A stretch of DNA of 64,000 nt from Alteromonas antoniana. GTDB lineage: Bacteria; Pseudomonadota; Gammaproteobacteria; Enterobacterales; Alteromonadaceae. Location of the stretch: the NCBI RefSeq assembly GCF_019249295.1, contig NZ_JAESDH010000001.1:186001-250000 (forward strand), read 5' to 3'. Shown here in pieces: positions 27,402 to 37,111 of the stretch (positions are counted from its first letter, which is position 1; every line of letters begins with the position of its first letter). A program made the position numbers and the translations under genes. Below the pieces are notes generated by a model. It made no database searches, was not told the DNA's origin, and saw only the letters and a list, made by a program, of their open reading frames with translations.

Positions 27402-27953
27402 ATGAGCGATAACAAGCCCCATTCTGAAGAAGAAAACGATTTTGACGATGCTAACTATTTCGAAGAGGAAATTGTCAGCAAGTCAGAACTGAAGCGCCAG
27501 TCCGAAGAATTGCAAAAAATGGGAGAAACCCTGGTGGGCCTCTCTGCAGCGCACCTTGAAACCATCCCTCTTGATGACGAACTGCAGGATGCCGTGTTGA
27601 CGGCCAGAAAAATCAACAAGAAGAAAGATGGTTACCGTAGACAGCTTCAGTTTATTGGCAAACTGATGCGTCAGCGCGATGTCGCTGACATCCAGGAGGC
27701 TCTGGACCGTATTGCCAACCGTCACCAACAGGCAAATGCTGAATTTCATGCGCTTGAAAAAGCCCGCGAAGCAGTGATCCGTGAGGGCGACAGTGCCATA
27801 CAGAACCTTATCGAGGAACATCCGCAACTGGACAGACAAAAGCTTCGGCAGTTTCATCGTCAGATAAAGAAAGAGCAGGAAAAGAACGCGCCGCCAAAAG
27901 CGTTTCGCGAACTCTTCCAGTATTTAAAAGAAGAGATCCACGAGCAGAAATAA
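27402..27953 (+). CDS. yjgA: Ribosome-associated protein YjgA/DarP (DUF615)
   Basis: A 183-aa highly charged helical protein with an acidic N-terminus (SEEENDFDDANYFEEEIVSKSELKRQ) and basic helices (RKINKKKDGYRRQLQFIGKLMR). DarP family members bind the 50S subunit and assist its late assembly. Length and pattern fit. The divergent pmbA-yjgA pair is a common gammaproteobacterial arrangement. The stop abuts the next ATG with no gap. Confidence 0.93.
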   Translation: MSDNKPHSEEENDFDDANYFEEEIVSKSELKRQSEELQKMGETLVGLSAAHLETIPLDDELQDAVLTARKINKKKDGYRRQLQFIGKLMRQRDVADIQEALDRIANRHQQANAEFHALEKAREAVIREGDSAIQNLIEEHPQLDRQKLRQFHRQIKKEQEKNAPPKAFRELFQYLKEEIHEQK

Positions 27954-28301
27954 ATGGACATTAAAGCCTATATCGACGAATTCAGTGAAATTTCAGAGTT
28001 ACCCCGCGAGCGGCAGTTTGCATTGCTGGACAATGCGCAAAAGCGAGCGGCGAAAAAATCAGTCTGGTTTCGTACCGGTCTCTACGCACTTTTCGCTCCG
28101 GCGTTTTTTCCGGGATTGCTGATAGCCGCAGTTTATTTTTTTACCGCCGGCTCTCCCTGGTTTTACCTGGCTGCCGTCGTCGTCGGTTTGCTTGTAGCCC
28201 GGGTGGCGGTAAAAGAGTTTGAAAGCCGCTGCTTACACTCGGCCCTGAAAGAAGAAATAAAGGGGCATAGCCGACACAAGACGCATGCTGCAAAGCCTTA
28301 A
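27954..28301 (+). CDS. Small membrane protein of unknown function
   Basis: A 115-aa protein starting on the base after the yjgA stop, so surely cotranscribed and probably coupled. A soluble N-terminal 40 residues (IDEFSEISELPRERQFALLD) precede two membrane helices (about 46-66 and 70-88) and a basic tail. I do not recognise the family. The N-terminus resembles a short helical module and the hairpin membrane anchor suggests an inner-membrane protein with both ends in the cytoplasm. Confidence 0.75.
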   Translation: MDIKAYIDEFSEISELPRERQFALLDNAQKRAAKKSVWFRTGLYALFAPAFFPGLLIAAVYFFTAGSPWFYLAAVVVGLLVARVAVKEFESRCLHSALKEEIKGHSRHKTHAAKP

Positions 28302-28384
28302 GTAAGTACTTACACTCAATAGGTTACTTTTCTGACTTAACACTAGCGGTTCGTAACAAAGCGTATCGCTGATTGCTACATACT

Positions 28385-28414
28385 AAAAAGGCGCGGTAAC
28401 CCGCGCCTTTTTTT
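28385..28414. terminator. Bidirectional terminator between yjgA operon and tldD
   Basis: AAAGGCGCGG, loop TAAC, CCGCGCCTTT with T-runs on both strands. It serves the convergent yjgA operon (plus) and the tldD operon (minus). Confidence 0.9.
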
Positions 28415-28441
28415 ATACCTGTGGCGAACACACCACATAAG

Positions 28442-29884
28442 CTACGCTGTGCCACCTACCGTTAGCTCGTCCACCTTCAGCGTAGGCTGACCCACGCCGA
28501 CAGGTACACTCTGTCCGTCCTTTCCACACACACCCACGCCCTTATCCAGCGCGACATCGTTACCAATCATGGAAATCTTCTGCATGACTTCAGGTCCGTT
28601 ACCGATAAGGGTGGCACCTTTTATCGGCGCGGTAATTTTCCCATTTTCAATGAGATATGCCTCGGCACTTGAGAATACAAACTTCCCGGACGTAATATCC
28701 ACCTGACCGCCTGCAAAGTTCGGGGCATAAATCCCTTTATCGATACTGGCTATAATCTCTTGCGGATCGTGCTGCCCTGCCAGCATATAGGTGTTTGTCA
28801 TACGAGGCATCGGTAGATGCGCATACGACTCACGACGCCCGTTACCGGTAGGTTTCACACCCATTAAACGTGCATTCATTTTGTCCTGCATGTAGCCGGT
28901 CAGTTTACCGTCTTCAATCAGCACATTGTGCTGTGTGGGCGTTCCTTCATCGTCTACTGATAACGATCCCCGACGATTTTCCAGCGTACCGTCGTCCACC
29001 ACGGTTACCCCTTTTGCAGCAACCTGCTGTCCCATGCGGCCACTAAACGTGGAAGCGCCTTTGCGATTAAAGTCGCCTTCCAGGCCATGCCCTACCGCTT
29101 CGTGCAGCAGCACACCTGGCCAGCCATTACCTAACACAACCGGCATGGTGCCGGCCGGAGACGCAATCGCTTCCATGTTAACCCTTGCCATGTGCAGCGC
29201 ATCGTCGGCCAGTTGTTCATAATACGGTTTACCGTTCTCGTCCTGCGTGAAGAACGAATATGCGTAGCGGCCGCCTGCACCTGCACTGCCGCGCTCTCGC
29301 CGTTCACCTTTCTCCATCAGCACTGAGCAATTCAGTCTGACCAGCGGGCGAATGTCAGTGGCAAGCGTGCCGTCACTGGCGGCAATCAATACTTCTTCAT
29401 ATACGCCGCTCAAGCTGACGACAACCTGATTGATGCCTGGCTCTTTTTTGCGAATATACGCATCTACCGTTTTCAGCAGGCTGATTTTCTCAGCGTCCTG
29501 CATCGCCAGAATGGGATTGTCTGACTGATATCGGGCGGTATACTTTCCGTTGGTAAGCGCCGCCACTTTGGCATTGCCGCCTTCAGGCGCAATCGTACGT
29601 GCTGCCTGACACGCTTTGGTCAAGGCTTCCGGGCTGATTTCGTCAGAATAAGCAAACCCCGTTTTTTCGCCGCTAATCGCCCTTACGCCAACCCCGCGTT
29701 CGATGTTGTAGCTACCTTCTTTAATAATGCCGTCTTCAAGTACCCAGGTCTCATGCTGACTGGACTGAAAATACAAATCGGCGAAGTCGGTATCGTGCCG
29801 GTGAATTTGTCCAAGCGCTTTTTCAAGTGCCTGGGTATCCAGTCCGGAATCGGTTAATAAATGGCGTTCGACGTGATTAGACAA
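28442..29884 (-). CDS. tldD: Metalloprotease subunit TldD
   Basis: The catalytic subunit of TldD/Tld[15 protein letters not shown] supplies the HExxxH zinc site. The C-terminal block [20 protein letters not shown] and the closing [19 protein letters not shown] are near-invariant. I choose a TTG start at 29884 ([10 protein letters not shown]): GGAG stands five bases before it, and the resulting 480 aa equals the E. coli protein within one residue. An upstream in-frame ATG at 29959 would add 25 unlikely residues inside the hydrolase gene. It overlaps the end of the hydrolase gene by 8 bp and is last in the mreB-to-tldD chain. Confidence 0.93.
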   Translation of the reverse strand: MSNHVERHLLTDSGLDTQALEKALGQIHRHDTDFADLYFQSSQHETWVLEDGIIKEGSYNIERGVGVRAISGEKTGFAYSDEISPEALTKACQAARTIAPEGGNAKVAALTNGKYTARYQSDNPILAMQDAEKISLLKTVDAYIRKKEPGINQVVVSLSGVYEEVLIAASDGTLATDIRPLVRLNCSVLMEKGERRERGSAGAGGRYAYSFFTQDENGKPYYEQLADDALHMARVNMEAIASPAGTMPVVLGNGWPGVLLHEAVGHGLEGDFNRKGASTFSGRMGQQVAAKGVTVVDDGTLENRRGSLSVDDEGTPTQHNVLIEDGKLTGYMQDKMNARLMGVKPTGNGRRESYAHLPMPRMTNTYMLAGQHDPQEIIASIDKGIYAPNFAGGQVDITSGKFVFSSAEAYLIENGKITAPIKGATLIGNGPEVMQKISMIGNDVALDKGVGVCGKDGQSVPVGVGQPTLKVDELTVGGTA

Positions 29885-30695
29885 AGTGACTCCAGAATCG
29901 ATTATGGTCTTTGACGGGCATTTTCTTTTGTATTTCTTGCCGCTTGTTAATATCAGCACTGGCTTTGACGATGCCCACCCCTTCAGCCTGCTCAGCCAGC
30001 GTCTCGCCCCAGGGAGAGTAAATCACGCTGTGACCAAATGTCTGACGGCCATTCGCATGCTCACCCACCTGACCAGCCGCGACAACAAAACACTGTTTTT
30101 CAATAGCGCGGGCTCTTACCAGCGAATGCCAGTGCGCGTTGCCAGTATACCGCGTAAATGCTGCGGGCAGCGTAAGAATATCAATATCGCCCATAGCTTC
30201 AAATAAGCCGGGAAAGCGCACATCATAACATACTGCCAAGCCAATTCTGCCAATTGGCGTATCCGCCACCACAACATGTTCACCGGCTTTGGTGTACTTT
30301 GATTCCAGATATGAGCCCGTGTTGTCATCGACAGACACATCAAATAAATGAATTTTCTGATACTCGGTAACAACGTGGCCATCAGGCCCTATCAGCAGGC
30401 AAGAGGCGGTAAATTTCTCCGGATCGTCGCTCTTCATGGGAAAGGTGCCAGATACGATATAGCAGGCATGTGCTTTCGCCAGCTCACACAACCGGGACTG
30501 AATAGGGCCGTTGTCTTTTTCTTCGGCCACCGCCAGTTGTTCTTTGTCCCGTGTACCGAAACGTGCAAAACATTCAGGCAATACAACCAGCGTATCCTGA
30601 CCTTTCTCAAGCTTGGTCAGCTCGCTTGCGACGTATTCCAGATTTTCCTGAACATCGGGAGTGGATGTCATTTGAATGGCTACCAGATTAACCAT
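29877..30695 (-). CDS. Carbon-nitrogen hydrolase (Nit family, deaminated glutathione amidase-like)
   Basis: A 272-aa nitrilase-superfamily enzyme. The Glu-Lys-Cys triad is seen in [20 protein letters not shown] and [14 protein letters not shown]. The [15 protein letters not shown] block is typical of Nit1/YbeM, which repairs deaminated glutathione; omega-amidase is an alternative. It overlaps yhdP (8 bp) and tldD (8 bp), so it is part of one operon. Neighbours argue for a housekeeping role. Confidence 0.9.
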   Translation of the reverse strand: MVNLVAIQMTSTPDVQENLEYVASELTKLEKGQDTLVVLPECFARFGTRDKEQLAVAEEKDNGPIQSRLCELAKAHACYIVSGTFPMKSDDPEKFTASCLLIGPDGHVVTEYQKIHLFDVSVDDNTGSYLESKYTKAGEHVVVADTPIGRIGLAVCYDVRFPGLFEAMGDIDILTLPAAFTRYTGNAHWHSLVRARAIEKQCFVVAAGQVGEHANGRQTFGHSVIYSPWGETLAEQAEGVGIVKASADINKRQEIQKKMPVKDHNRFWSHFV

Positions 30696-33600
30696 CGATT
30701 ACCTCCAGGTTTAGTCGCTGTAAGTCATCTTCGCTCAGTGGCGTGTCTTCCTCATCGTCTTTGGGTGTTGCACGCGCCGGCAACTGAATATCTTTACTGT
30801 CGCGTCCCACCTCGTTGATCACCGGATCACTGATAGTACCGGTAACGTGATAGTTAACATTGGAGATCACCTTCGCTGAGGTCAACACCTGATCGAGCGC
30901 CAGAGCGGCAAGGGCCGTTTGCGGTGTCGCAAGAAAGTACACTAAAAACGGCAAATTACCGGTGACATTCGGCGTAAATGACACGTTGTAATTAAGCTGC
31001 CGTGCTGTCAGATCAGTATAGCCCTGAATTTCGATTTCGCCGGCACCGCCGTCGATTTCTGTATCGTCGGTATAGGCTTTGCCATCAGCAATAGACAGGC
31101 TTCCGCTCATTTTGTCGTAGAAGAAGCCTTTGGCAAACACATCGCGGAAATCCAGGCTTAGCTTTCTCACCAGAGAGTTCAGACTAAAGACCGTAAAGAT
31201 ACGCGAGCCTTTGTCGCTGAGTTCGGTCAGATAGCCATCGGTAAGCCCCCAGTTGATATCACCATCTACCGTGGCAAGTGCAAAATCCATCGGTGATTCC
31301 GGCCAGTTGAGATCAAATTCAATGCGTGCTTCTGAATCTTTGATCCCGGAATTAACCCCGTATTGCTGCAGCATCAGACCAACATCATCACTGTTAAGTG
31401 TACCGGTCAGATGCGTGGTGTTATCACTATCGTTAAATAGCCACTTGCCGCTGGCGTTAAGGGTACCGTGACGGCTTTTCGCGTTGGCCTGACGAATCAG
31501 CATACCGTCATCTGCGCGCGCCACATCCAGCGTCACTTCCCCCAGCTCAATATCGAACAAGGTACATTGCTGGCAGTGAAAATAGACCGGCGGCAGCGTA
31601 TCGGCATTCCATTTACTGGCAGCATCATTTTCTGCGCCTTCCCATTTCGCCAGCTTCAGATAATCCGCTTCTATCTCAATACCACGCGTTAGCCATTGAT
31701 CGTATAAATTTACGGTAGCCCTTGCTTCCTCTGCATTCACTTCCAGCAACCAGTTGTTGTTCACTTGCTTGGCAATGATGGCGACATCGTTTAGTGTTTG
31801 TCCGGCAAAACGCAGCGTGCCGGCATTGGCAAAAATGCGTTCAGGCACGGTAAATAACCCTGTGCCGCCCTCACCTGCGCCATCCAGCAACATTTCTATT
31901 GTCTGATACCAGCTGCCAATATCTACCAGTTCCAGCGCTGCAGAAATACTAAAGCCAACGCCCAGACCAACAAACTCAGACTCGCCTAACGCCAGGTGAG
32001 CTCTGGAAAACTGAAACTCTTCATGAGGAAGAATGCCATCAAAGCGGATGTCCTCTCCCAACGTGCCGGATATCGTAGAATTCTGCTCATTGCCTTCCGC
32101 ACTTAATAGAAAGACTTTGTCGTTGCCAGCGCGTTTATTAAACGGCGGCGGTAGCGCCGAGCCCAATCCGGTCAGCGTTGATGATATTGATGCTGTGTAA
32201 GAAAACCCTTCTTTGGGGATGACAAGGTCTACTTCACCTGTCCAATCCGACTCTCCTCCCAGATAATCGCCAAGTTCAGGCTTAAACTGGTTGGTCAGCG
32301 GGGCAACCGACCACTTGCCAGACAACCCCAAATCGACAAGATAAGCGTCTTCCTGCTGATGGCCATGCATGCTCAGTGCAACAGGCTGATCCAGTAAGTC
32401 AGCCTGAAGACCTTCAAAGCGCACGTCATCGTTGCGGAAATTGATAGAACCAGTGGCTTTGTTAAAGCGCATTTTTATCGGATTGATAAAAATACTGTTA
32501 TCTGCCAGCGTAACTTCACCCGACGCTATCACGTTGGTTCCCGTGAGCGGTATCTGCAATTTCAGGCGGGATGACACCTCCCCTGAAACCTTCACCTGAT
32601 TTTCCAGTAAATTGCCCAGCGAATCCGCCATAGACGATGCTGACATCAGCGCTGCAAGCTGTTCTCCCGTTCCCTTACCGGTAGCGTAGATGCTAAGTTC
32701 CGATGAAGGCTTGAGTGACGGGATCGCGGCCGACATGTTGCTGATTTCAACATCCATCAGGGTTGCCGACGGGCTCTCCATCACCAACGCATCGTTAACG
32801 AAAAACAAATCCAGATTGAGGTTCGTTAAAGCGGGCCAGTTAGGATCGAAGGTAAACTCACTGTCTGCTATCCCCACGAATGCCTGAAAAACGCCGCTGT
32901 TGTCATGAAAGGGAAAGTCGCTGAACTTGCCGTCCCAGAGTACCCGCGCATGCTCTATATTGCCCCCGCCAGAGAACGCACGGCGAAGATAGGCAGACGT
33001 CTTTTCACCCATAACCGGATCAGGCAGCAGATTATCCACCTCACTGACGGACAAAGGACTGATATTGACTACACTTTGCAGGGTTCCGGAATTGATGTTG
33101 AAGCGAGCTTGCTGCTCAAAAGCGATCTTATCGCTGTTAAAGCGGATATTGTTGCTCTGCACCCACCACTGACGGTCGTTGTCACCATCGGCTGGCTTAT
33201 CGGCGTACACATAGAACTCGCCGTCCAGCGCAGAGACCTCCAGGTTATCATCCAGCAGGTTATTAATTTCAAGCCGGCTGTTTGAAGATGACAGTTTCAG
33301 ACTGCCCTGATTTTTATACCAGTACACATCGGCATCGATAGAAGTCAGGCCGGGAATGAGATCCGTCTGGTTCCATGAAATATCCAGAAGCTTCGCCGCC
33401 AGCGCCGGGCCATGTTGTTTCCACTGAAACTGTAAGGTCGCCAGTTGCCCCTGGGGCTTCATCGCTTTGAGTTGTTCAAGGCTGGTATCGCTGCTAAACA
33501 GCGGCAACAGCATCATAAAGGGATTAACCGAAACAGGTTTAACGGTATTAAGCAGCATGTCGCCACTGGCCGACACATGGCCAACGAGGTCGGTGACCAG

Positions 33601-34551
33601 CGTCTGCGTATTCGAATCGAGGATCAGCTGATCTACCCGCACGTTCCAGCCTTCCGCTGCCGGTAGCGCCTGGATTGTTCCTCCCCGCACCCCGGTGTAC
33701 ACTGCGCGTGAGGCATCCCCGCCCCATTCCAGTAGACTGCGGTCAAATACCACGTTCACCGCATCAAGCTCGCCATCCCGCAACTCACTCCAAATCTCAA
33801 AGTTAGCCCGGCTCTGACTAAGGGGTCTGCTGATTTGTAACCACTCACTAACCCACGGCGAAATATCCAGCTCTTCGGCTTTTGCATAAAAAACGCCACT
33901 CAGATTATCTTTATCGCCATACAGGTCGATAATGAAAGACGCTGAATTGTTCGACAGATCCCGCACCTGCACCGCGCCGCGCCCCTGATGTCGGGTGCCC
34001 TGGTTAATCCAGGCGAGGGCTTCTAAGTCAAAGGTTTGTTGTTTTCCGTCACGGGTGAGTATGACTTCACCATCGTTAAGGGAAAATTGCTGTAGCTGCT
34101 CCAGAAACAAGCTTTCCAGCGCATCGACCACCGGAAAGTCATTATCTGACGCTCCTTCCAGACGATCGGCATCAATATCCAGCTGCAATCCCACCAGCTC
34201 AAAACGGCGCGACGACACCAGGCGCTGCGATAATGACGCCCAGAAGTCCAGCTCGACATAGACTTCGTCGATATTAAGGGCAACAGGGGAAGAGGCATCT
34301 TTGGCCAAAGACACCTGATTTAAGACCACAGTAGGACCGCTGCGCTGCCAGACGGCATGCACACTCTCTATGGTTAAATTGACGCCATACTGCTGATTTA
34401 CATAATCTTCCAGTAAGTGCTTTTTGTGTTCAATGTGCGGTAATGCGTACCGCAAAACGCTTAGTAATACAGCAAAAAGCACCAGCAGAATGGCCAGTGT
34501 CAGCCACAGCTTTTTCACGATAAACGCTGCGACTGTGCTTAATTTTGTCAC
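30688..34551 (-). CDS. yhdP: AsmA-like envelope protein YhdP
   Basis: A 1287-aa inner-membrane-anchored protein with one N-terminal helix (LWLTLAILLVLFAVLLSVL) and a very long beta-rich periplasmic body. The C-terminal conserved AsmA/DUF3971 block includes GDINWGLTDGYLTELSDKGS, RIFTVFSLNSLVRKLSLDF and GEIEIQGYTDLTARQLNY. E. coli YhdP (1266 aa) helps move phospholipids to the outer membrane together with TamB and YdbH. The short acidic tail (DDEEDTPLSEDDL) is cytoplasm-unlike and variable. It sits between rng and the Nit hydrolase as in many gammaproteobacteria. Confidence 0.94.
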   Translation of the reverse strand: MTKLSTVAAFIVKKLWLTLAILLVLFAVLLSVLRYALPHIEHKKHLLEDYVNQQYGVNLTIESVHAVWQRSGPTVVLNQVSLAKDASSPVALNIDEVYVELDFWASLSQRLVSSRRFELVGLQLDIDADRLEGASDNDFPVVDALESLFLEQLQQFSLNDGEVILTRDGKQQTFDLEALAWINQGTRHQGRGAVQVRDLSNNSASFIIDLYGDKDNLSGVFYAKAEELDISPWVSEWLQISRPLSQSRANFEIWSELRDGELDAVNVVFDRSLLEWGGDASRAVYTGVRGGTIQALPAAEGWNVRVDQLILDSNTQTLVTDLVGHVSASGDMLLNTVKPVSVNPFMMLLPLFSSDTSLEQLKAMKPQGQLATLQFQWKQHGPALAAKLLDISWNQTDLIPGLTSIDADVYWYKNQGSLKLSSSNSRLEINNLLDDNLEVSALDGEFYVYADKPADGDNDRQWWVQSNNIRFNSDKIAFEQQARFNINSGTLQSVVNISPLSVSEVDNLLPDPVMGEKTSAYLRRAFSGGGNIEHARVLWDGKFSDFPFHDNSGVFQAFVGIADSEFTFDPNWPALTNLNLDLFFVNDALVMESPSATLMDVEISNMSAAIPSLKPSSELSIYATGKGTGEQLAALMSASSMADSLGNLLENQVKVSGEVSSRLKLQIPLTGTNVIASGEVTLADNSIFINPIKMRFNKATGSINFRNDDVRFEGLQADLLDQPVALSMHGHQQEDAYLVDLGLSGKWSVAPLTNQFKPELGDYLGGESDWTGEVDLVIPKEGFSYTASISSTLTGLGSALPPPFNKRAGNDKVFLLSAEGNEQNSTISGTLGEDIRFDGILPHEEFQFSRAHLALGESEFVGLGVGFSISAALELVDIGSWYQTIEMLLDGAGEGGTGLFTVPERIFANAGTLRFAGQTLNDVAIIAKQVNNNWLLEVNAEEARATVNLYDQWLTRGIEIEADYLKLAKWEGAENDAASKWNADTLPPVYFHCQQCTLFDIELGEVTLDVARADDGMLIRQANAKSRHGTLNASGKWLFNDSDNTTHLTGTLNSDDVGLMLQQYGVNSGIKDSEARIEFDLNWPESPMDFALATVDGDINWGLTDGYLTELSDKGSRIFTVFSLNSLVRKLSLDFRDVFAKGFFYDKMSGSLSIADGKAYTDDTEIDGGAGEIEIQGYTDLTARQLNYNVSFTPNVTGNLPFLVYFLATPQTALAALALDQVLTSAKVISNVNYHVTGTISDPVINEVGRDSKDIQLPARATPKDDEEDTPLSEDDLQRLNLEVIDG

Positions 34552-34566
34552 GCTTCGCCTTATCTT

Positions 34567-36033
34567 TTACATCATGACAACGTCATATTTATCCTGGTTA
34601 TACAAGGGCTCTGTCTGCACTTTAATTTGCTTAGACACGAAGACTTCCAGTTCTGCGAGCATATGAGATTCCTCTCCCATTAAGGCCTCCACGACCTTTG
34701 GAGAGGCGTATACGACAAACTTATCAGCGTCGTATGCGCGGTTCACGCGGACAATTTCACGCATGATTTCAAAACAGATGGTTTCGATCGTTTTAACCGT
34801 GCCCCGTCCTTTACATACCGGGCACTCACCACAAAGAATGTGTTCCAGACTTTCCCGGGTGCGCTTGCGGGTCATTTCGATTAGCCCCAGCGCGGTAAAG
34901 CCATGGATATTTATCTTCGCTCTGTCCTTACTTGTCGCGACTTCCAGACTATGTAAGACACGTCTTTTGTGGTCAGGTTCAACCATATCGATAAAATCGA
35001 TCAGGATCATACCGCCCAGATTGCGCAGCCTCAGCTGTCTGGCGATGGCCTGGGTGGCTTCAATATTGGTGTTAAAAATGGTTTCTTCGAGGTTGCGATG
35101 ACCAACAAATGCGCCGGTATTGATGTCGATAGTGGTCATGGCTTCGGTCTGATCGATAATCAGATAGCCGCCTGATTTCAGGTCCACCCGACGTTCCAGC
35201 GCGCGCTGCCCCTCATTTTCCACGTCATAGAGGTCGAAAATAGGGCGGTCACCCGGGTAGTATTCCAGCTTCCCGTTCATTTCCGGCACGTACTCTTTCG
35301 TGAACTGATCGAGTTCCTGATAGGAAAGCTTGGAGTCGATTCGGATACGGTCTAACTCCGTGCCCACAAAGTCACGCAGCACACGACGGGCCAGCGGCAA
35401 ATCTTCATACAACACATTGGACTTGCGCTTTTTCATGCGCATCTGAATTTTATTCCACAGGCGGCGCAAAAACTCGGCATCCTGGGTTAGTTCGGTTTTA
35501 CTGACGCCCTCTGCGGCGGTACGCAGAATAAAGCCACCGTCCTCGTCACAGAATTCCTGCACCAGCGACTTCAGACGCTCTCGCTCAGATTCATCTTCAA
35601 TGCGCTGAGACACACCGACATGGGTCACGCTTGGCATGAATACCAGATAACGCGAGGGAATGGTGATGTCAGTGGTGAGTCTCGCCCCTTTGGTACCAAT
35701 GGGATCTTTGACCACCTGCACGACGATGTGCTGTCCGTCCCGCACCAGTTCGCGGATATCCTGCTTTTCGATATGACTGGTAGACACCTCGCCAACCACC
35801 TCATTGTGGATCACGATATCCGAAGCGTGCAAAAATGCCGCCTTGTCTAATCCAATATCAACGAAAGCGGCCTGCATGCCGGGAAGCACGCGAGAGACTT
35901 TTCCACGGTAGATATTGCCCACCAGCCCGCGTTTGGTATGACGCTCGACATGAATTTCCTGCAGAATACCGTTCTCTATCAGCGCCACGCGGGATTCCGA
36001 TGGCGTTACATTTATCAACAGTTCTGCACTCAT
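34567..36033 (-). CDS. rng: Ribonuclease G
   Basis: A single-strand endoribonuclease of the RNase E/G family, 488 aa, maturing 16S rRNA 5' ends and some mRNAs. It begins MSAELLINVTPSESRVALIE. An S1 domain follows (GNIYRGKVSRVLPGMQAAFVDIG), then the catalytic DNase-I-like domain (TMTTIDINTGAFVG, GGMILIDFIDM). The Zn-link Cys motif CGECPVCKGRG and a short C-terminal domain come last. It lacks the RNase E scaffold region. It overlaps maf by four bases and lies 15 bp before yhdP. Confidence 0.97.
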   Translation of the reverse strand: MSAELLINVTPSESRVALIENGILQEIHVERHTKRGLVGNIYRGKVSRVLPGMQAAFVDIGLDKAAFLHASDIVIHNEVVGEVSTSHIEKQDIRELVRDGQHIVVQVVKDPIGTKGARLTTDITIPSRYLVFMPSVTHVGVSQRIEDESERERLKSLVQEFCDEDGGFILRTAAEGVSKTELTQDAEFLRRLWNKIQMRMKKRKSNVLYEDLPLARRVLRDFVGTELDRIRIDSKLSYQELDQFTKEYVPEMNGKLEYYPGDRPIFDLYDVENEGQRALERRVDLKSGGYLIIDQTEAMTTIDINTGAFVGHRNLEETIFNTNIEATQAIARQLRLRNLGGMILIDFIDMVEPDHKRRVLHSLEVATSKDRAKINIHGFTALGLIEMTRKRTRESLEHILCGECPVCKGRGTVKTIETICFEIMREIVRVNRAYDADKFVVYASPKVVEALMGEESHMLAELEVFVSKQIKVQTEPLYNQDKYDVVMM

Positions 36034-36617
36034 GACTCTACTCCAAATTCGTTTAGCAGCATGCGGGTCTCGTACAAGGGCAATCCGATGACCGCGCTGG
36101 CGCTGCCCTCAATGGATTTAACGAACTGTCCACCAATCCCCTGAATGGCGTAACTACCCGCTTTATCAGCGGGCTCACCGGTTTTCCAGTATGCGGCAAT
36201 GTCCTCGTCGGTCAACGCTCCAAAATATACTTTGGTACGAATGCACTGCGTCTGTTGTCGGGTGTCATCCTTCACGCTGATAGCGGTAAGCACATCATGC
36301 TCGCGATTTGACATAGCACGTAACATGCTGGCGCTGTCTTCGGCGTCTTTCGGCTTGCCAAGGCTGACACCATCCAGTGAAATCAGTGTATCTGAGGCCA
36401 GCACTACAGTCGTCTTACGAGCTTGTGTTGTTAGTGCCGAGAAAGCCGCTGACGCTTTTTCTGCGGCCAGTCTGGCGACCTGCTGTTGCGGTGTTTCCTG
36501 CCCTTTTACGGACTCATCAATATCCACCGGATTAACCGTATGGTGAATGCCTATCTGTGAAAGTAACGCCGTACGGCGCGGAGATGCTGAGGCAAGCAAA
36601 AGAGATTTAGACACCAT
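36030..36617 (-). CDS. maf: Maf/YhdE nucleoside triphosphate pyrophosphatase
   Basis: A 195-aa house-cleaning nucleotide pyrophosphatase, probably acting on dTTP/UTP and modified pyrimidine nucleotides (YhdE branch). The N-terminal LLASASPRRTALLSQIGI is the Maf signature. VLASDTLISLDG has the catalytic Asp and the C-terminal YAIQGIGGQFVKSIEGSASA is typical. It lies between mreD (11-bp gap) and rng (4-bp overlap). Confidence 0.96.
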   Translation of the reverse strand: MVSKSLLLASASPRRTALLSQIGIHHTVNPVDIDESVKGQETPQQQVARLAAEKASAAFSALTTQARKTTVVLASDTLISLDGVSLGKPKDAEDSASMLRAMSNREHDVLTAISVKDDTRQQTQCIRTKVYFGALTDEDIAAYWKTGEPADKAGSYAIQGIGGQFVKSIEGSASAVIGLPLYETRMLLNEFGVES

Positions 36618-36628
36618 CGCCTCCTGTG

Positions 36629-37111
36629 TCAGGTTATTCGTAATTGTCGACGTGCTTTACGTAGCAGCCAGAAGACCCAGGGCCAGAGTAACATTGAGGT
36701 GAGCACCGGCCACAGATAAGCGAACTGAAAATACACGTCGGTGAGCAGATGCTGTAACCAGAAGACCACCAGATGATACAGCGAACTCAACAGCCCGATA
36801 ATGATCGCCTGCTGCCACACCGAATAGTTTCGCAGACGCTGATAGTTCGCCGCCAGCACATATACCGACACACTCAACGCGAGGCTGTGAATACCAAGCG
36901 TAGTCCCCACCAGAATATCCAGTGCCAGGCCGGTGAGAAAAGCAATGCCTACATTCACCCGGTTTGGCAGCGCCATGGCCCAGTAGGCCAGAACAATTAA
37001 CACCCAGTCGGGCCGATACATATCGACCTGTATGGGCATAGGCATAATCTGCAGCACCAGCGAGATGATAATGGTAATGGCAATAACATAGTGTCTGGCC
37101 TTAAGGATCAC
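36629..37111 (-). CDS. mreD: Rod shape-determining protein MreD
   Basis: A 160-aa integral membrane protein of the elongasome with about five hydrophobic helices (for example VIAITIIISLVLQIMPMPI and WVLIVLAYWAMALP). Its DILVGTTLGIHSLALS stretch is the best-conserved MreD motif. It overlaps mreC by four bases. Confidence 0.95.
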   Translation of the reverse strand: MILKARHYVIAITIIISLVLQIMPMPIQVDMYRPDWVLIVLAYWAMALPNRVNVGIAFLTGLALDILVGTTLGIHSLALSVSVYVLAANYQRLRNYSVWQQAIIIGLLSSLYHLVVFWLQHLLTDVYFQFAYLWPVLTSMLLWPWVFWLLRKARRQLRIT

